Part shown: piece by piece, positions 43,081-53,815 of the stretch
Layout: each line of letters starts with the position of its first letter
Numbering within the stretch: the first letter of the stretch is position 1
Origin: Lycocorax pyrrhopterus obiensis
Lineage: Eukaryota; Chordata; Aves; Passeriformes; Paradisaeidae
NCBI GenBank assembly: GCA_014706295.1
Contig: JACSVZ010000037.1
Coordinates: forward strand, 3,410,001-3,474,000
Length of the DNA: 64,000 bases
Direction: 5' to 3'
Position numbers and translations under genes: made by a program
Notes under the pieces: generated by a model
The model's input: the letters and a program-made list of their open reading frames with translations, nothing else
What the model was told of the DNA's origin: nothing
Databases searched by the model: none

Positions 43081-43500
43081 TTTAAAAAGGACATTGAGGG
43101 GCTGGAGCGTGTCCAGCAAAGGGCAACGAGCCTCTCAAAGGTCTAAAAATGGCTTTTGAGGAACAGCTGAGGGAGCTGGGTTTGGTCAGGCTTGAGAAGA
43201 GGAGGCTCAGGGGGACCTCAGCACTTTACAACTCCCTGACAGGAGGGTGGAGTGAGGTGGGGTCTGGCCTATTCTGCTATGACTGCAGTGAGAGGATGCT
43301 GAGACAGGGGAGATTCTGATCAGATATCGAAAAAATTGGGGTGCTCAGGCCTTGGCATGGCTGCCCAGGGAGGTGGGGGAGTCCCCATCCCTGGAGGTGC
43401 CCAAGAGGCCCCTGGCCGTGGCTCTGGGTGATGCGGTTTGGGGGTGATCCTAAAGCTCTCTCCAACCCTGAGGATTCCGTGATTCTGGGATCTCAGAGGT
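43081..43500 (+). mobile_element. CR1 LINE 3' fragment, about 420 bp
   Basis: Forward copy starting in the GGCTGGAGCGTGTCCAGCAA block, then GAGAAGAGGAGGCTCAGGGG, TGCCCAGGGAGGTGGGGGAG and the 3' end near CCTGAGGATTCCGTGATTCT. Confidence 0.85.
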
Positions 43501-43604
43501 CCTTCCCAACCTGACCGAACCCGCGGTGCTCAGGGGAGGGGACGCGCCCCATGTCACCCACCCAGCGCAGCCGGGCGGGGTGGCCGGGAGGGGGAACCGC
43601 GGGC

Positions 43605-44080
43605 CGGTTCTGTGTCGGTGCCGTGTCGGGGCTGTGTCGGTGCCGTGTCCGGTCTGCGGGAGGCGGATCGGTGCCGTGTCGGTGCTGCGGGAGGCGGGCC
43701 GGTTCTGTACGTGCTACTGCGGGAGGCGGGTCTGCGCTGTACCGGTGCCGTGTCGGTGCTGCGGGAGGCGGATCGGAGCCGCGTCAGGGCTGTACCGGGG
43801 GCTGCACCCGGTACTGCGGGAGGCGGGTCCGTTCTGTGTCAGTGCCGTGTCGGTGCTGCGGGAGGCGGGCCGGTGCCGTAGCCGGGGCTGGGCTGAAGCC
43901 GGTGCCGTGTCAGGGCCGTGCCCGGTTCCGTGCCGGTGCCGTAGCCGGGGCTGGGCTGTACCCGGTGCCGTGTTAGGGCCGTGCCCGGTTCCGTGCCGGT
44001 GCCGTACCCGAGGCTGAGCCGTATCCGGTTCCGTGCCGGTGCCGTGCCCGGTTCCGTGCCGGTGCCGCGGGAGGCGGGCC
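43605..44080 (+). repeat. GC-rich minisatellite upstream of ACAP3
   Basis: About 475 bases of degenerate tandem repeat from the modules GGTGCCGTGTCGGTGCTGCG, GGAGGCGGGCCGGT and CCGTAGCCGGGGCTGGGCTG, ending about 100 bases before the ACAP3 start codon. Extremely CpG-dense. Confidence 0.9.
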
Positions 44081-44179
44081 GGTGCCGCGGGCGGGCGGGG
44101 GGCGGGCGCTGCCCGCGCGTCTCGGGGCCGGCGGGCGATGCGCTTCCTCCGCTGAGCGCAGCGCGGCCGAGCCGGCAGG
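44050..44179 (+). promoter_or_regulatory. CpG-rich ACAP3 promoter / 5' UTR
   Basis: GC-rich DNA with runs such as GGGCGGGCGGGGGGCGGGCG immediately upstream of the ACAP3 ATG, suitable for Sp1-type TATA-less initiation. The exact start site cannot be seen. Confidence 0.55.
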
Positions 44180-44226
44180 ATGACGGTGGAGTTCGAGGAG
44201 TGCATCAAGGACTCGCCCCGGTTCCG
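44180..44226 (+). CDS. ACAP3: ACAP3 first coding exon (Arf GAP with coiled-coil, ANK repeat and PH domains 3)
   Basis: ACAP3 is an Arf6 GTPase-activating protein with an N-terminal BAR domain, then PH, ArfGAP and ankyrin repeats; it acts at endosomal and plasma membranes and in neurite growth. The 47-base exon encodes MTVEFEECIKDSPRF plus two bases of Arg16, then a CG/GTAAGC donor. This is the conserved ACAP N-terminus, with Ile where human ACAP3 has Val. I choose ACAP3 over ACAP1/2 from the sequence and from its place next to PUSL1. The next exon (the BAR-domain start, Asp-Glu-Val-Glu-Thr-Asp region) was not found before the window ends. Confidence 0.92.
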
Positions 44227-45710
44227 GTAAGCGCAGGGCCAGCGGGGCCGCTCCGGGAATGGCTCGGGGGGGACGCGGGGACGGGCAGGGCCCCACCGGG
44301 CCGCGCTCCGCGGGGCCGCGCCCGGGCAGCGGGGACCGGCCCCGCACCCCCGGGCCGGCGGATGGGCTGGAGCCGGGGCCCAGCGCGCTCAGCCGGCAGC
44401 CGGGGATGCCTCCGGCCGCAGGCGTTGCCCTCCCGTGCCTCGCATCCCTCCGCATCCCACCCTCCCGTGCCCCGCATCCCTCCCGCGCCCCTCATCCCTC
44501 CCGCATCCCGCCCTCCCCCGCTGCGTTCGGACGCTTGGCAGACGAAAAATTGGGATTTGTCGGGCTCGCCGGTGCCGGATCCCGTTGGGAGCAGGGCGAG
44601 CGGGCATCACCCGGCGGGGCTCAAGCCGGGCGGCGCTGATTGGAACCGCCCGCAGAGCCAGGGCTGAGGAATACACTCATTTTCCATGCGGTCACATTCC
44701 CATCTCTTGGAGGGTGGATTTTTTTAGCGGTCTTGGAGGAATCTGGGCTGTGACAACAAAGACTCCGGCTTGGCTGTGCTGCATCCGCATCAGGCCGCTC
44801 CAGAAATGCCCGGGGCTGGAGCAGAAGGAGCCGCCACGCTCCGGGGCTGATGCTCCATTGTGCCAGGAGCATCCCGGCTGCGTGTCCGGATGGGCTCGGA
44901 TGTCCTGGGCTATTGAGGGAGCAGCAGAGCTTCCACAGGGAGCAATTCCCTGCCTCAGCGCTGTGTCTGGCTGAGGGAAATACAGACAATAGCCTGCAGG
45001 AGCAACTTGGGCTGGCTGCGTGTGCAGGGGAAGGAGTTGTCAGGGGGTCTCTGCTTCCTGCGGACATTTCGTGTGGTTCCTTCTCAGAATCTTTTTGTTT
45101 ATTAAAAAAAGCAGCTGGAAGTGCATTTAAAAATGATTTCTTGGAGTGCAGGCTCCATCCAGAAGGGCCGCAGTGGTCTGTGGCCGAGGCTCGGCTGACA
45201 AATTGTCATTTTGTGGCTAGTTGTGTGTGGTTGTGGAGAGCTGCAGGTAACACAAACACCTGGGCGAGTGCACCTCCTTTATTCCTGCGTGCAGGAATGT
45301 GGGAAGGGTCCTCCTCCGCGTGGTTTAATTTGAATTCCGTGGGGAGATCCTGCTCTTCCTGGTGCTGACAGGTGATGGGCAGTGTCAGGTGAGATGACAG
45401 CTTTGTCTTATCCAGGCTGGTGCTGGAATCACGGGAGTTTTCCATCAGGGAAAAATTAGGTACGAAACCCATGCTTTAATCCTCTGCTCACTTAGCATCA
45501 GTAAGGATTTATCCACCTCTTTTTCCCCCCCCTTTTTTTTTTTTTGCCTGTCATTCCATCCCATTGTGCTGCAGAGCATGTGAACTGCTCGGTGGCACCC
45601 GGCCAGAGCTGTGATTTCACTGTCCAGATGTCTCGTCCCGCATGGCAGTGACCCTTTTCCTGGTGACGTCAGGATTGATTGATGTGTTTATTTATTTATT
45701 TTGCCCGTGG

Positions 45711-45735
45711 TCTGTCTGTGTGTGTGTGTGTGTGG
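45711..45735 (+). repeat. (TG)n microsatellite
   Basis: About eleven TG dinucleotides. Confidence 0.9.
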
Positions 45736-46974
45736 GCTCGGGGCCAAGTTTCTTAGCATGCAGGCAGCATCGTTCTGCTCTGTCTGCTCCGTCCATACAA
45801 ACAAAACAGCTCTCAGAGCACTCTCTTGGACCTTTATCAAAAGCCACTTATTTAAGCCTGGAATTATGAACTATTTCCCCAATGGCCAGACACAGTCTGC
45901 CTGTTCGAGGGAGAGCAAGAGATTGGGCTGGAGGAATAAGCTTGGATATTTCAGGAGGGCTGGAATATGTGGAGCAGGGGAATGTTTAAACTTTGAACAC
46001 CTCAAATAGTGAGAAATCCTGACGTGAGCAGGGAAAAAAGAACCGAGTCGAATTATTCAGGCTTTCTCAAAGGCTGCAGGGTTCAGCCTCTTCCTGTATT
46101 TTCCTTCTTTCCAGGTCTTTAATTAGTTCTTTTGTTGTAATTATTTGTTGGGAATGCAAGGGAATCCTTGGATGTGTGTAAGGGACCGGACTTCTCCCAC
46201 AGAGCATGGCGTGTCCCTGAAATATTGCAACTATAAAAAAGGAAAATATACCAATAAATACAAACATAGAGATGAAAATGAGGTGAGAGAAGGCTCCATG
46301 TTCTCAACAGAGACTGAGACAGCAAAAATTGAAGTCCTTTGCCATTTGTGGAAGAGGCAAAAATTGAATGCAGGTTTCCCAGTCTGGGGATGATCTTCCC
46401 TTTTCTGCTGCACCCACAGAGCCCCTGTGCACTTCCCAGAGGTTTGTCCCAAGTTTTCCAGCTGGTTTATTCTCCTCCATGGAGAGCCTTTGAAATAATC
46501 AAATTGTCTTCTGTTTGCCACACACAGGGAGGAAAAAAATCCTCCAAAAAAAAAAAATTACACAGGATGAACAAACACCGGATGAAACATCTCCTAATAA
46601 TTAGCCATCACCTCCAACTCCGTGGCAAATCCATCCTCAGAACACCCTCATTGCTTCCAACGTTGTAAATTCCAGTTCCTACAAGGAAAACTTGTCTCTT
46701 TTTGTTTTAAACTTCATCATTTAAATGTGTCTAACCTCCAGCCTGGCAGATAAGGCCGATTTCTGCCAGGCATCTTGTAGAGGCGTGTCTGCAGTTGCAG
46801 TAAACAATTTAATGACCTGGAAGGACCTGTTCTTGCACATCTGAGCGCAGCCCCAATAGAGAGCGTGGCTTTCATCTCCCACGAGGAGTTTGGGAAATCT
46901 AGGAACACCTTCCTGGCTTGTCCCACTCAGTCAGGGAAGCTGGCGATCTGGAGTGCTGCAAAAAACGACTCATT

Positions 46975-47095
46975 GCTGTCCAGACCCTTGCAGATCTTTA
47001 AGGAACAGCTTAGATGAGTAAATCTGGTCATTTTGGGGTTGGAACGAGGTGGTTTTTAAGGTCCCTTCCCACCTAAAGCATTCTGTGATTCCCTG
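46975..47095 (+). mobile_element. CR1 LINE 3' end fragment
   Basis: Forward copy: GATCTTTAAGGAACAGCTTA, GAGGTGGTTTTTAAGGTCCC and the terminal CATTCTGTGATTCCCTGATT, typical of the CR1 3' end. Confidence 0.75.
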
Positions 47096-47144
47096 ATTCA
47101 TTCTGGCAAAAACGAAGCCTGGAGAAGCTGTGGGTCCATCCAGC

Positions 47145-47285
47145 CTGAAAATTTCCAGGGATGGAGGAGCCTGGAAGTGTCCAAGGCCAGGCTGATGGGG
47201 CTTGGAGCAAGCTGGGACAGTGGGAGTGGCACTGGAGGATTTTTAAGGTCCCCCAACCCAACCCAGTCCGTGGGTCTGTGACATC
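47145..47285 (+). mobile_element. CR1 LINE 3' end fragment
   Basis: Forward copy: GGAAGTGTCCAAGGCCAGGC, GCTGGGACAGTGG, GGATTTTTAAGGTCCCCC. Confidence 0.75.
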
Positions 47286-48439
47286 ACCGCTCACCCTGGC
47301 TGTAAATGCACTCCAGGAACCCTCGGGGGAATGAGGGAAGAGCAGGAACAAGTGGCAGAGGCTGGGCCCCAGAAAACCCCAAATTCCTCAGAGGGAACTC
47401 CCCAAAGGGCGGGAGCCCAGCCTTTGTTTCCATAACTGACATTGCTGTTGTAATTGTTGTCATTAATGACGCTGATTAATCAGCCCTGCTGTGAGGTCAG
47501 GGTTCCCTGTGCATGGATGAGCCAGAGCTGCTGGAATCGTCTCCTGGGGAGCCCTTAGAGCTCCCGTGGGATGGTTCAGACATCCCTGAACGGACATCCA
47601 GGGCCCAGGGAGCTCCGTGCTGCTGAGCAGGAATGGGAGATTTGGGATTGAGGATCTGAGGGCTGCCTGCTCCACTCCCCCACCCCTCCCAGCCTCCTGG
47701 TTGGGGTTCAGACATTCCCAGGATTTCCTGGAGCAGAGCTGAGACCCAGGGCCGTGGTCAGGGACCTTTGTCTGGCACTGTCTGCACCTTGCTGTGGCTC
47801 TCCTCAGGCAGGGAAAGGTGCAGGGATGTAATTCCAGCTCCAGGAAAGAGGCAGGGAATTGAAAAAGTCGCTTGCCAGAGGAAAGGGAAGTGGAAAAACG
47901 AGTACATTTAGGGAATATTTTCTAACTCTGACTGGGGTGTTTCAAACAGAGCGGGAAGAATTAAAACCCTGAGTCAAGCTGATCTGGCTAAGTCTGATAA
48001 GAGATGGAATTAGACAAGTCTAAAGCCAGCAGAACCAGTTTTAGTGCTGGGTGGATGTGTCAGCCAAGGCCTCCACAGAAAACACCTCAGTGTGATGTTC
48101 GGCTGACCCTGAGCACCATTACCAGGCAGTCTGAGGGCAGCCAAACTTCCCAACTTGCTACTCCAAAGCAAATTTAAATTACGGAATGGCCAGAGGAAGG
48201 ATGTTCATCTGTTGAGCTAAATCAATGTAACAAATTGATTTTGGCATTGATTTGGAATTGGCTTTTCTTGCACAAGGCTTCTCGAGGAAGCAGGGTCCCC
48301 AATATTGGTGGCAGTCACCTGACAGGACACCCACAGAGAGCCTCAATCAGCCCCTGATGAGCACAGCTCCTGCTCCAGCAGCACGAGAGAGGAGAAATTA
48401 CCATAAAAGCAGCTTGAAATTACCTGCATCCATCCTAAC

Positions 48440-48507
48440 ACCTGTCTTTATTTCTTATCTCTTTCTTTCTTATCTTTCTTTCTTATCTCTTTATTTCTTA
48501 TCTCTTC
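48440..48507 (+). repeat. Pyrimidine-rich (TCTTTCTTA)n repeat
   Basis: Imperfect TCTTTCTTATCTTTCTT units. Confidence 0.85.
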
Positions 48508-50825
48508 ATCCCTGCACTCCTAAAGTCAAAGAGGCTGAGAAAGGGACAAGTGAAAGCAAAAATGTCACCCTGGAGTTGCTTCCTCTCGTGGTACCGGCCA
48601 GGAGATGCTGTCCCACTTACAGCTGCCCATCCTGTCCTTCCAGACCCTAAATAATTCTGTGGGAAGCTTTCCCTAAAGGATTTATTCCCTGAGGATTTAT
48701 TCCCTCTCCTGGTTCTCTCTCCCATCCTGTCCATCCATCTCCTAAATATCTTTGGGTGAAACTTTCCCCATGGAGTGAGAATTTGTTCCCTCTCCTACTT
48801 TCCAGCCTCCCTTTTTCAGCATCACTTTAAAATGCCCCCAAATCATTAACACAGAACCAAACCTGGCTTTGCTGGGGTTGTACTGGGACAGGTTTGATGG
48901 TGGGGTCCATCCTTGATCCAGGACCCTCACGTGGCTCTGGGGTTTTTCCTCCACAGCACAGGAATATCTGGAAGCAGAAATCCCTCAGTCTGAGGTTCCC
49001 TGCCATTAAAATTCCCCTGGGAATCCTGAAGTGCTCGGGAAAAGCTGCAGCCCCTCAGCCTGCAGTGCTGTGGGCAGATCTGAAGGGTTTTACTCCCTTT
49101 GTAGTCAGGGAAAATCCCCTGCTAGGAGAGAACTTGACAGTTCTGACTGGAAATCTGGCTTGAAAAAAATAGGTGATGCTTTATTCCTTAATTTTGGCCA
49201 GCAGTTTCCTTAATAACTCTGAATTGTGGGCTGGGTAAATTGGGTATCCCACAGGTTTGGGAAGGTAAAAGCTCAGGGATCCATCCCAACTCCCCCAAAT
49301 CAGAAAAGGATTTTTTAATTATTGGGGTTTTTTTTCCCCTCAAGATGAAACTGCCCAGACTTTGGGCAGGCTCTGTGCCTGGAGGATTTTTCTGCTGTGC
49401 CAGGCGTCCCTCAGGGTTATCAGTGACACAGCCCCTGTTAATCTGGGGGCTTTTGCAGGGTTCTGCACTGTCAGTAGGGCAGTTCAGCCGTGCCCTGTAA
49501 TCGCTGGATAAGGAATAAAGCACTGCTAATGTAGGGATCAGGGCGCTGCAAATTCCATTACATCTCCGGAGTTCATTAAACACACGCTGGGGGATCCTGT
49601 GAGTCCCTTTTCCCGGCGTTTCCCGGCTCGTAGGACACGTCCCGGGCTGGCCACGCTGCTCAGAGCCGAGGGGACGAGGCCGAAGGCTCCCAGTTTGGTG
49701 TCAGGGCTTAGCAGGGAACAGCTGAACGCTGGGAAGCGCTTGTGCCCTGGATTGTTTGGGGGGAGGAAGAGCAGCAAGGCTGGGAGCTGTAACCAGAGCT
49801 GCAGGAGTGACTTTGGGCTGCCTGCAGCTGTCCCTGGGCTGTCCCCCGGTCTGTCCGGCCCAGCTCACACCAGCAGTTCCCACCCTCAGTTTCCTGTGAT
49901 TGCGAAATCGCCCCGGTTCCTGCGCCCAAAACCGACCTGAAACTGCAGAACTGGGCTGGGACCGTCCCGAAGCGCTGCTGTGGAGGGGCAGGGGTGGGAG
50001 GGAGGAATGGAACTCCAGCTTTGGGATCCCAAAACTGTTCTGAAGCAGCGCTGGCCCCTTTAAAGCCTGGTTTCATAACACGATGAAATTTCAGCCACAG
50101 GATGAATTTTTTTTTGCAGCAGGAAGGCCACGGAACCAGGAGTTTTTCTGGCTTTGCTTAAAACCAACACCAGGCTGCTGCTGGCTGTGCGAGCTTGGTT
50201 TTCTGGGATAAAGAAAAGAGCCCTCGAATGGGACCTGCAGTCCAAGCCTGGCTGAATTTTGAGGACAGGAAGAAATGTTTCCATGGGGTTGAGGGTTTTT
50301 GTGCTTGTTTGCTTGCAGCTCTCCTCTCTCTCAGGGCTGGATTCTGATTTCCAGGCATTTGCAGTCGTTCCTGAGTGCAGTTTCCCAAGTGTTTGTTCCA
50401 CACGGGGATTGTTGGCTCTCCCCAGGGCTGAGGTGGCTCCTATCTAAGGTAAAAATGAGGGTGGAGGAGAGGAAGTGATAAAAAACCAGAAAGCTGTGCT
50501 CGGTGTTCCCGTGGGGAAAGGAACCGGGAGCGGAATTTGTTCCCTCTTTGACAGCAATTCCAGGCTCTGAGGGAGAAGGGAAGGAGGAAAAATGGAAAAC
50601 TGAGATTTTTACCTGCCAGCAGCTTTGTGATTGCTGCTTTCCCTTCTCTGGGGCGCTGCAGAATTAAAATCTTGGAATGGGCAAGGATTTGAGGGGCAGA
50701 ATTCCCTGCCTGGAGGGTGTTGGAGCACTGGGAGTTGTATTCCTTAATCCCAGGAATGTGGGGAGGGACTGGAGGGCTCACCTGGAGCTCCAGGGAGGTG
50801 GGGGCCTCTTCCAGGCTGCGCAGGG

Positions 50826-51480
50826 GTGAATTTGGGGAATTTGAGGTGAATTGGGGTGAATTAGAGGTGAATTGGGGGTGAATTGGGGGAATTGGAGGTG
50901 AATTAGAGGTGAATTGGGGTGAATTGGAGGTGAATTAGAGGTGAATTGGGGGTGAATTTGGGGTGAATTGGGGTGAATTGGAGGTGAATTGGAGGTGAAT
51001 TGGGGGTGAATTTGGGGTGAATTGGGGGTGAATTAGAGGTGAATTGGGGTGAATTAGAGGTGAATTGGGGGTGAATTTGGGGTGAATTGGGGGAATTTGA
51101 GGTGAATTAGAGGTGAATTGGGGGTGAATTTGGGGTGAATTGGGGGTGAATTAGAGGTGAATTGGGGGTGAATTAGAGGTGAATTGGAGGTGAATTAGGG
51201 GTGAATTGGAGGTGAATTTGGGGTGAATTGGGGTGAATTAGAGGTGAATTGGGGGTGAATTTGGGGTGAATTAGAGGTGAATTGGGGCTGAATTGGGGAT
51301 GAATTTGGGGTGAATTAGAGGTGAATTGGGGCTGAATTGGGGATGAATTAGGGGTGAATTGAGGTGAATTGGAGGTGAATTAGAGGTGAATTGGGGGTGA
51401 ATTTGGGGTGAATTGGGGTGAATTAGAGGTGAATTGGGGGTGAATTCGGCGTGAATTGGAGGTGAATTCAGGGTGAATCA
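50826..51480 (+). repeat. 11-base minisatellite (GAATTGGGGGT) in ACAP3 intron 1
   Basis: About 650 bases, roughly 60 copies of a 10-11-base unit alternating among GGTGAATTGGG, GGTGAATTAGA, GGTGAATTTGG and GGTGAATTGGA. Higher-order patterns of two to four units recur, pointing to repeated local duplication. Confidence 0.97.
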
Positions 51481-51487
51481 CCGAATA

Positions 51488-51535
51488 AGTTGCAAGGGAC
51501 CCACAGGGATCATGGAGTGCAACTCCCAGCCCGGC
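51488..51535 (-). mobile_element. Short CR1-like 3' remnant
   Basis: GCAAGGGACCCACAGGGATC followed by ATGGAGTGCAACTCC resembles the reverse complement of a CR1 3' terminus. It directly adjoins the end of the GAATT minisatellite. Confidence 0.5.
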
Positions 51536-52767
51536 AGGATTTCTGGGATGTGTCTGCCAGCCTCCCTCTCTGCAGGACCCCCCAGGACAAGGCAGCAGCG
51601 CTGGGATAATGAACAATGACTCCTGTGAGGAGGGTGGAGGCTCATTTCCTGCAGCTCCACTGCATCCATGCCCGGCTGCAGCCAGCCTGGCCCCCGGCCC
51701 AGCCAGGGCTGCCCTTGGCAGCACTCACAGCCCCCAGCGTGGCTGGCTGGGCACCAGCGAGGGAGAACATCCTGGGCCGTGTTCTGCTGCCGGTGCTGGA
51801 GCTGCTGGGAAAGAGGGGAAAGGGGTTGTGGTCCAATAAAAGAGATTAGGAGAGAGCACAGGGTGTGCTGGACGCTCTGGAAGGATTTAGGAATCCTCCC
51901 TTGCTCCTCCCGTGTGCTGAGGACCTGGCTGTGCCCCAGCCCGTGGTGGGTGCAGGGTCTGTGCTGCCAACCCCGGGCACACAAACCCCACAGGGGTCAG
52001 GGCAGCCCTGAGCCAGCCCCACGTGCTGCTGCAGGAGCTGATTACTCCTCACTGCTCCCCAAAGAAGCAAATGAAGCAGGATAATTGGCCCTGCACAGGC
52101 TCCTGGAAAAGGATTCCAGGCTTTCCTCTGGATAGGTGCTTGTTTTGGCTTTCTGGAGAGGGTTTGTGTTGAAGCAGCACATCCACAAATGGCTTTAATT
52201 CTGTTTATTTCTGCACGTTGCTGTCTCCTCTGGCCTCTGTTTTTATAAAGGACGGAATTCAGCTCAGAGACTTTGATTTATAGGAAGGAAAGACCAGGGG
52301 AAAAAAAGGCTGGAGAGGCTGTAGGTGTGTTCCCAACCCACTGGAGGTGAGGTTGACCAAACAAACGCAGTGTGGGACGTTCACAGAGCCTCTCACACCT
52401 CGGGTTCTTGTCTTGCTTCACCTCCTCTGCAGGAAAAGTTGACTTTGCCTCCGTGCCAGGCCTCTCCTTGAGGGAAGGGAGAACATTCTGCTGCTCTGAT
52501 GGAGGTCAGCATCACTGATCCTGCCTGGAGAAAAGGGGGATCAGGGGGAATGACTCCTAGACACCACTCATCCCTTACTTTTATTTATTCCTCTCAAGGG
52601 TTGGGCACAGTCCCATTTTTCAAGCTCCAGCTTCCCCTGACACCTCTCCCGAGGGAACAGAACGGTTGTGACGTGGCTGTGGAATGAATCCCCACATGAA
52701 GAATTGGTGTTCTCCTCAAAAAATTCGTGTTCTCCTCAATTCCCTGACCATGCAGCCAGGGAACAGG

Positions 52768-52985
52768 GACAGGACGAGAGGAAACGGCCTCAGTTGCACC
52801 AGGGGAGGGTCAGGGTGGACATCAGGAGGAATTTCTCCATGGAAGGGGTGGTCAGGCATTGGAACTGCCCGGGGAGGTTTGGAGGTGTCCGAGGGAGTGA
52901 CAAGGTGGGGGTTGGTCACAGCTTGGACTCGACGGCCTTCAGGGCTTTCCCACGCTGGGATTCCGTGATCCCCCAGTGGGATAAG
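52768..52985 (+). mobile_element. CR1 LINE 3' fragment
   Basis: Forward copy: GACGAGAGGAAACGGCCTCA, GACATCAGGAGGAATTTCTC, CATGGAAGGGGTGGTCAGGC, ending near GGGATTCCGTGATCC. Confidence 0.82.
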
Positions 52986-53726
52986 CCCCCCGTGTGCACA
53001 GTCCCACACATCCCAGCGGGATCATCCCGAGGGAAGGGCTGGGAAGCAGAGCAGGGAATTCCGTCATTCCGGAGGATTAGAGGGCTGATGGCACAGCTCG
53101 CGGGTGGCACGTCCCAGAGCGAAGGGCTCATTCAGTCCTTAAATAAGCATCGAGGGGCACCGTCTAAACAGATTAAATCATATCAGAGAGTGAGATAATC
53201 CCTTCCCCGCATCCCCAGGCTGCTCCAGCACACTCCAGCAGGGCTTAATCGTTCCCATTCTCTTTGGGAAATGCTGCTGCTCACAGCAGCGGCGTGTGTG
53301 AACGTGTGTGTAAATACAGGTGTGCTTCCAGGGGTTGGAATCTTCTGGATAAGGTAAAAGGATATTTTATGGGAATAAAATGTCCTGTGTGCACAGAGAT
53401 GAGTCCCTTCTCAGCACCCAGGGGTTGTGCCAGGCTTTACTGAGGTAACCCCAGGGTCCCGCCAGCTTGGCAGAGTTGGGGGAGTGCAGGAATCTCCTGA
53501 AGAGCAGCCCCCTAAGCCTTGTCCCTTGTCCCTGCTCCGTTCCAGCTCAGGGACACAGCGCTGCTTCCCACAGCTCAGCCTCTCTGCAGAGCCTCCCCTC
53601 TTTGTTCCCTGATAAACCCAGCTTTTGGCAGGAAGTGAGGATTTGTCCCCGCGCCGTGACCTCGCCCCGGGATGTCAGAACAGCCACCACTGTGCTGGCA
53701 CTGACCGAGCAGGAGGCCCCTCTGCC

Positions 53727-53815
53727 TTCCCTCCCTTTCTCTTTCCCTCCCTTTCCCTCCTTTTCCCTTTCCCCTTTCCCCTTCCCCACACTTCCCACAC
53801 TTCCCCCATTCCCAG
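53727..53815 (+). repeat. C/T-only tract
   Basis: About 60 bases of pure pyrimidine (CCTTTCCCTCC modules), followed by CACACTTCC repeats. Confidence 0.9.

Larger units (their letters stand above)
40321..44049. other. Intergenic region PUSL1 - ACAP3
   Basis: Divergent intergenic space, largely filled by repeats: an AAT/AGT microsatellite, four CR1 fragments in both orientations, two related segments near 40.6 and 41.8 kb, and a GC-rich minisatellite before ACAP3. No exon recognised. Confidence 0.7.

Noticed and set aside
50826..51480. CRISPR-like appearance of regular repeats
   Set aside because: Units are directly adjacent with no unique spacers, and the DNA is vertebrate; it is a minisatellite.
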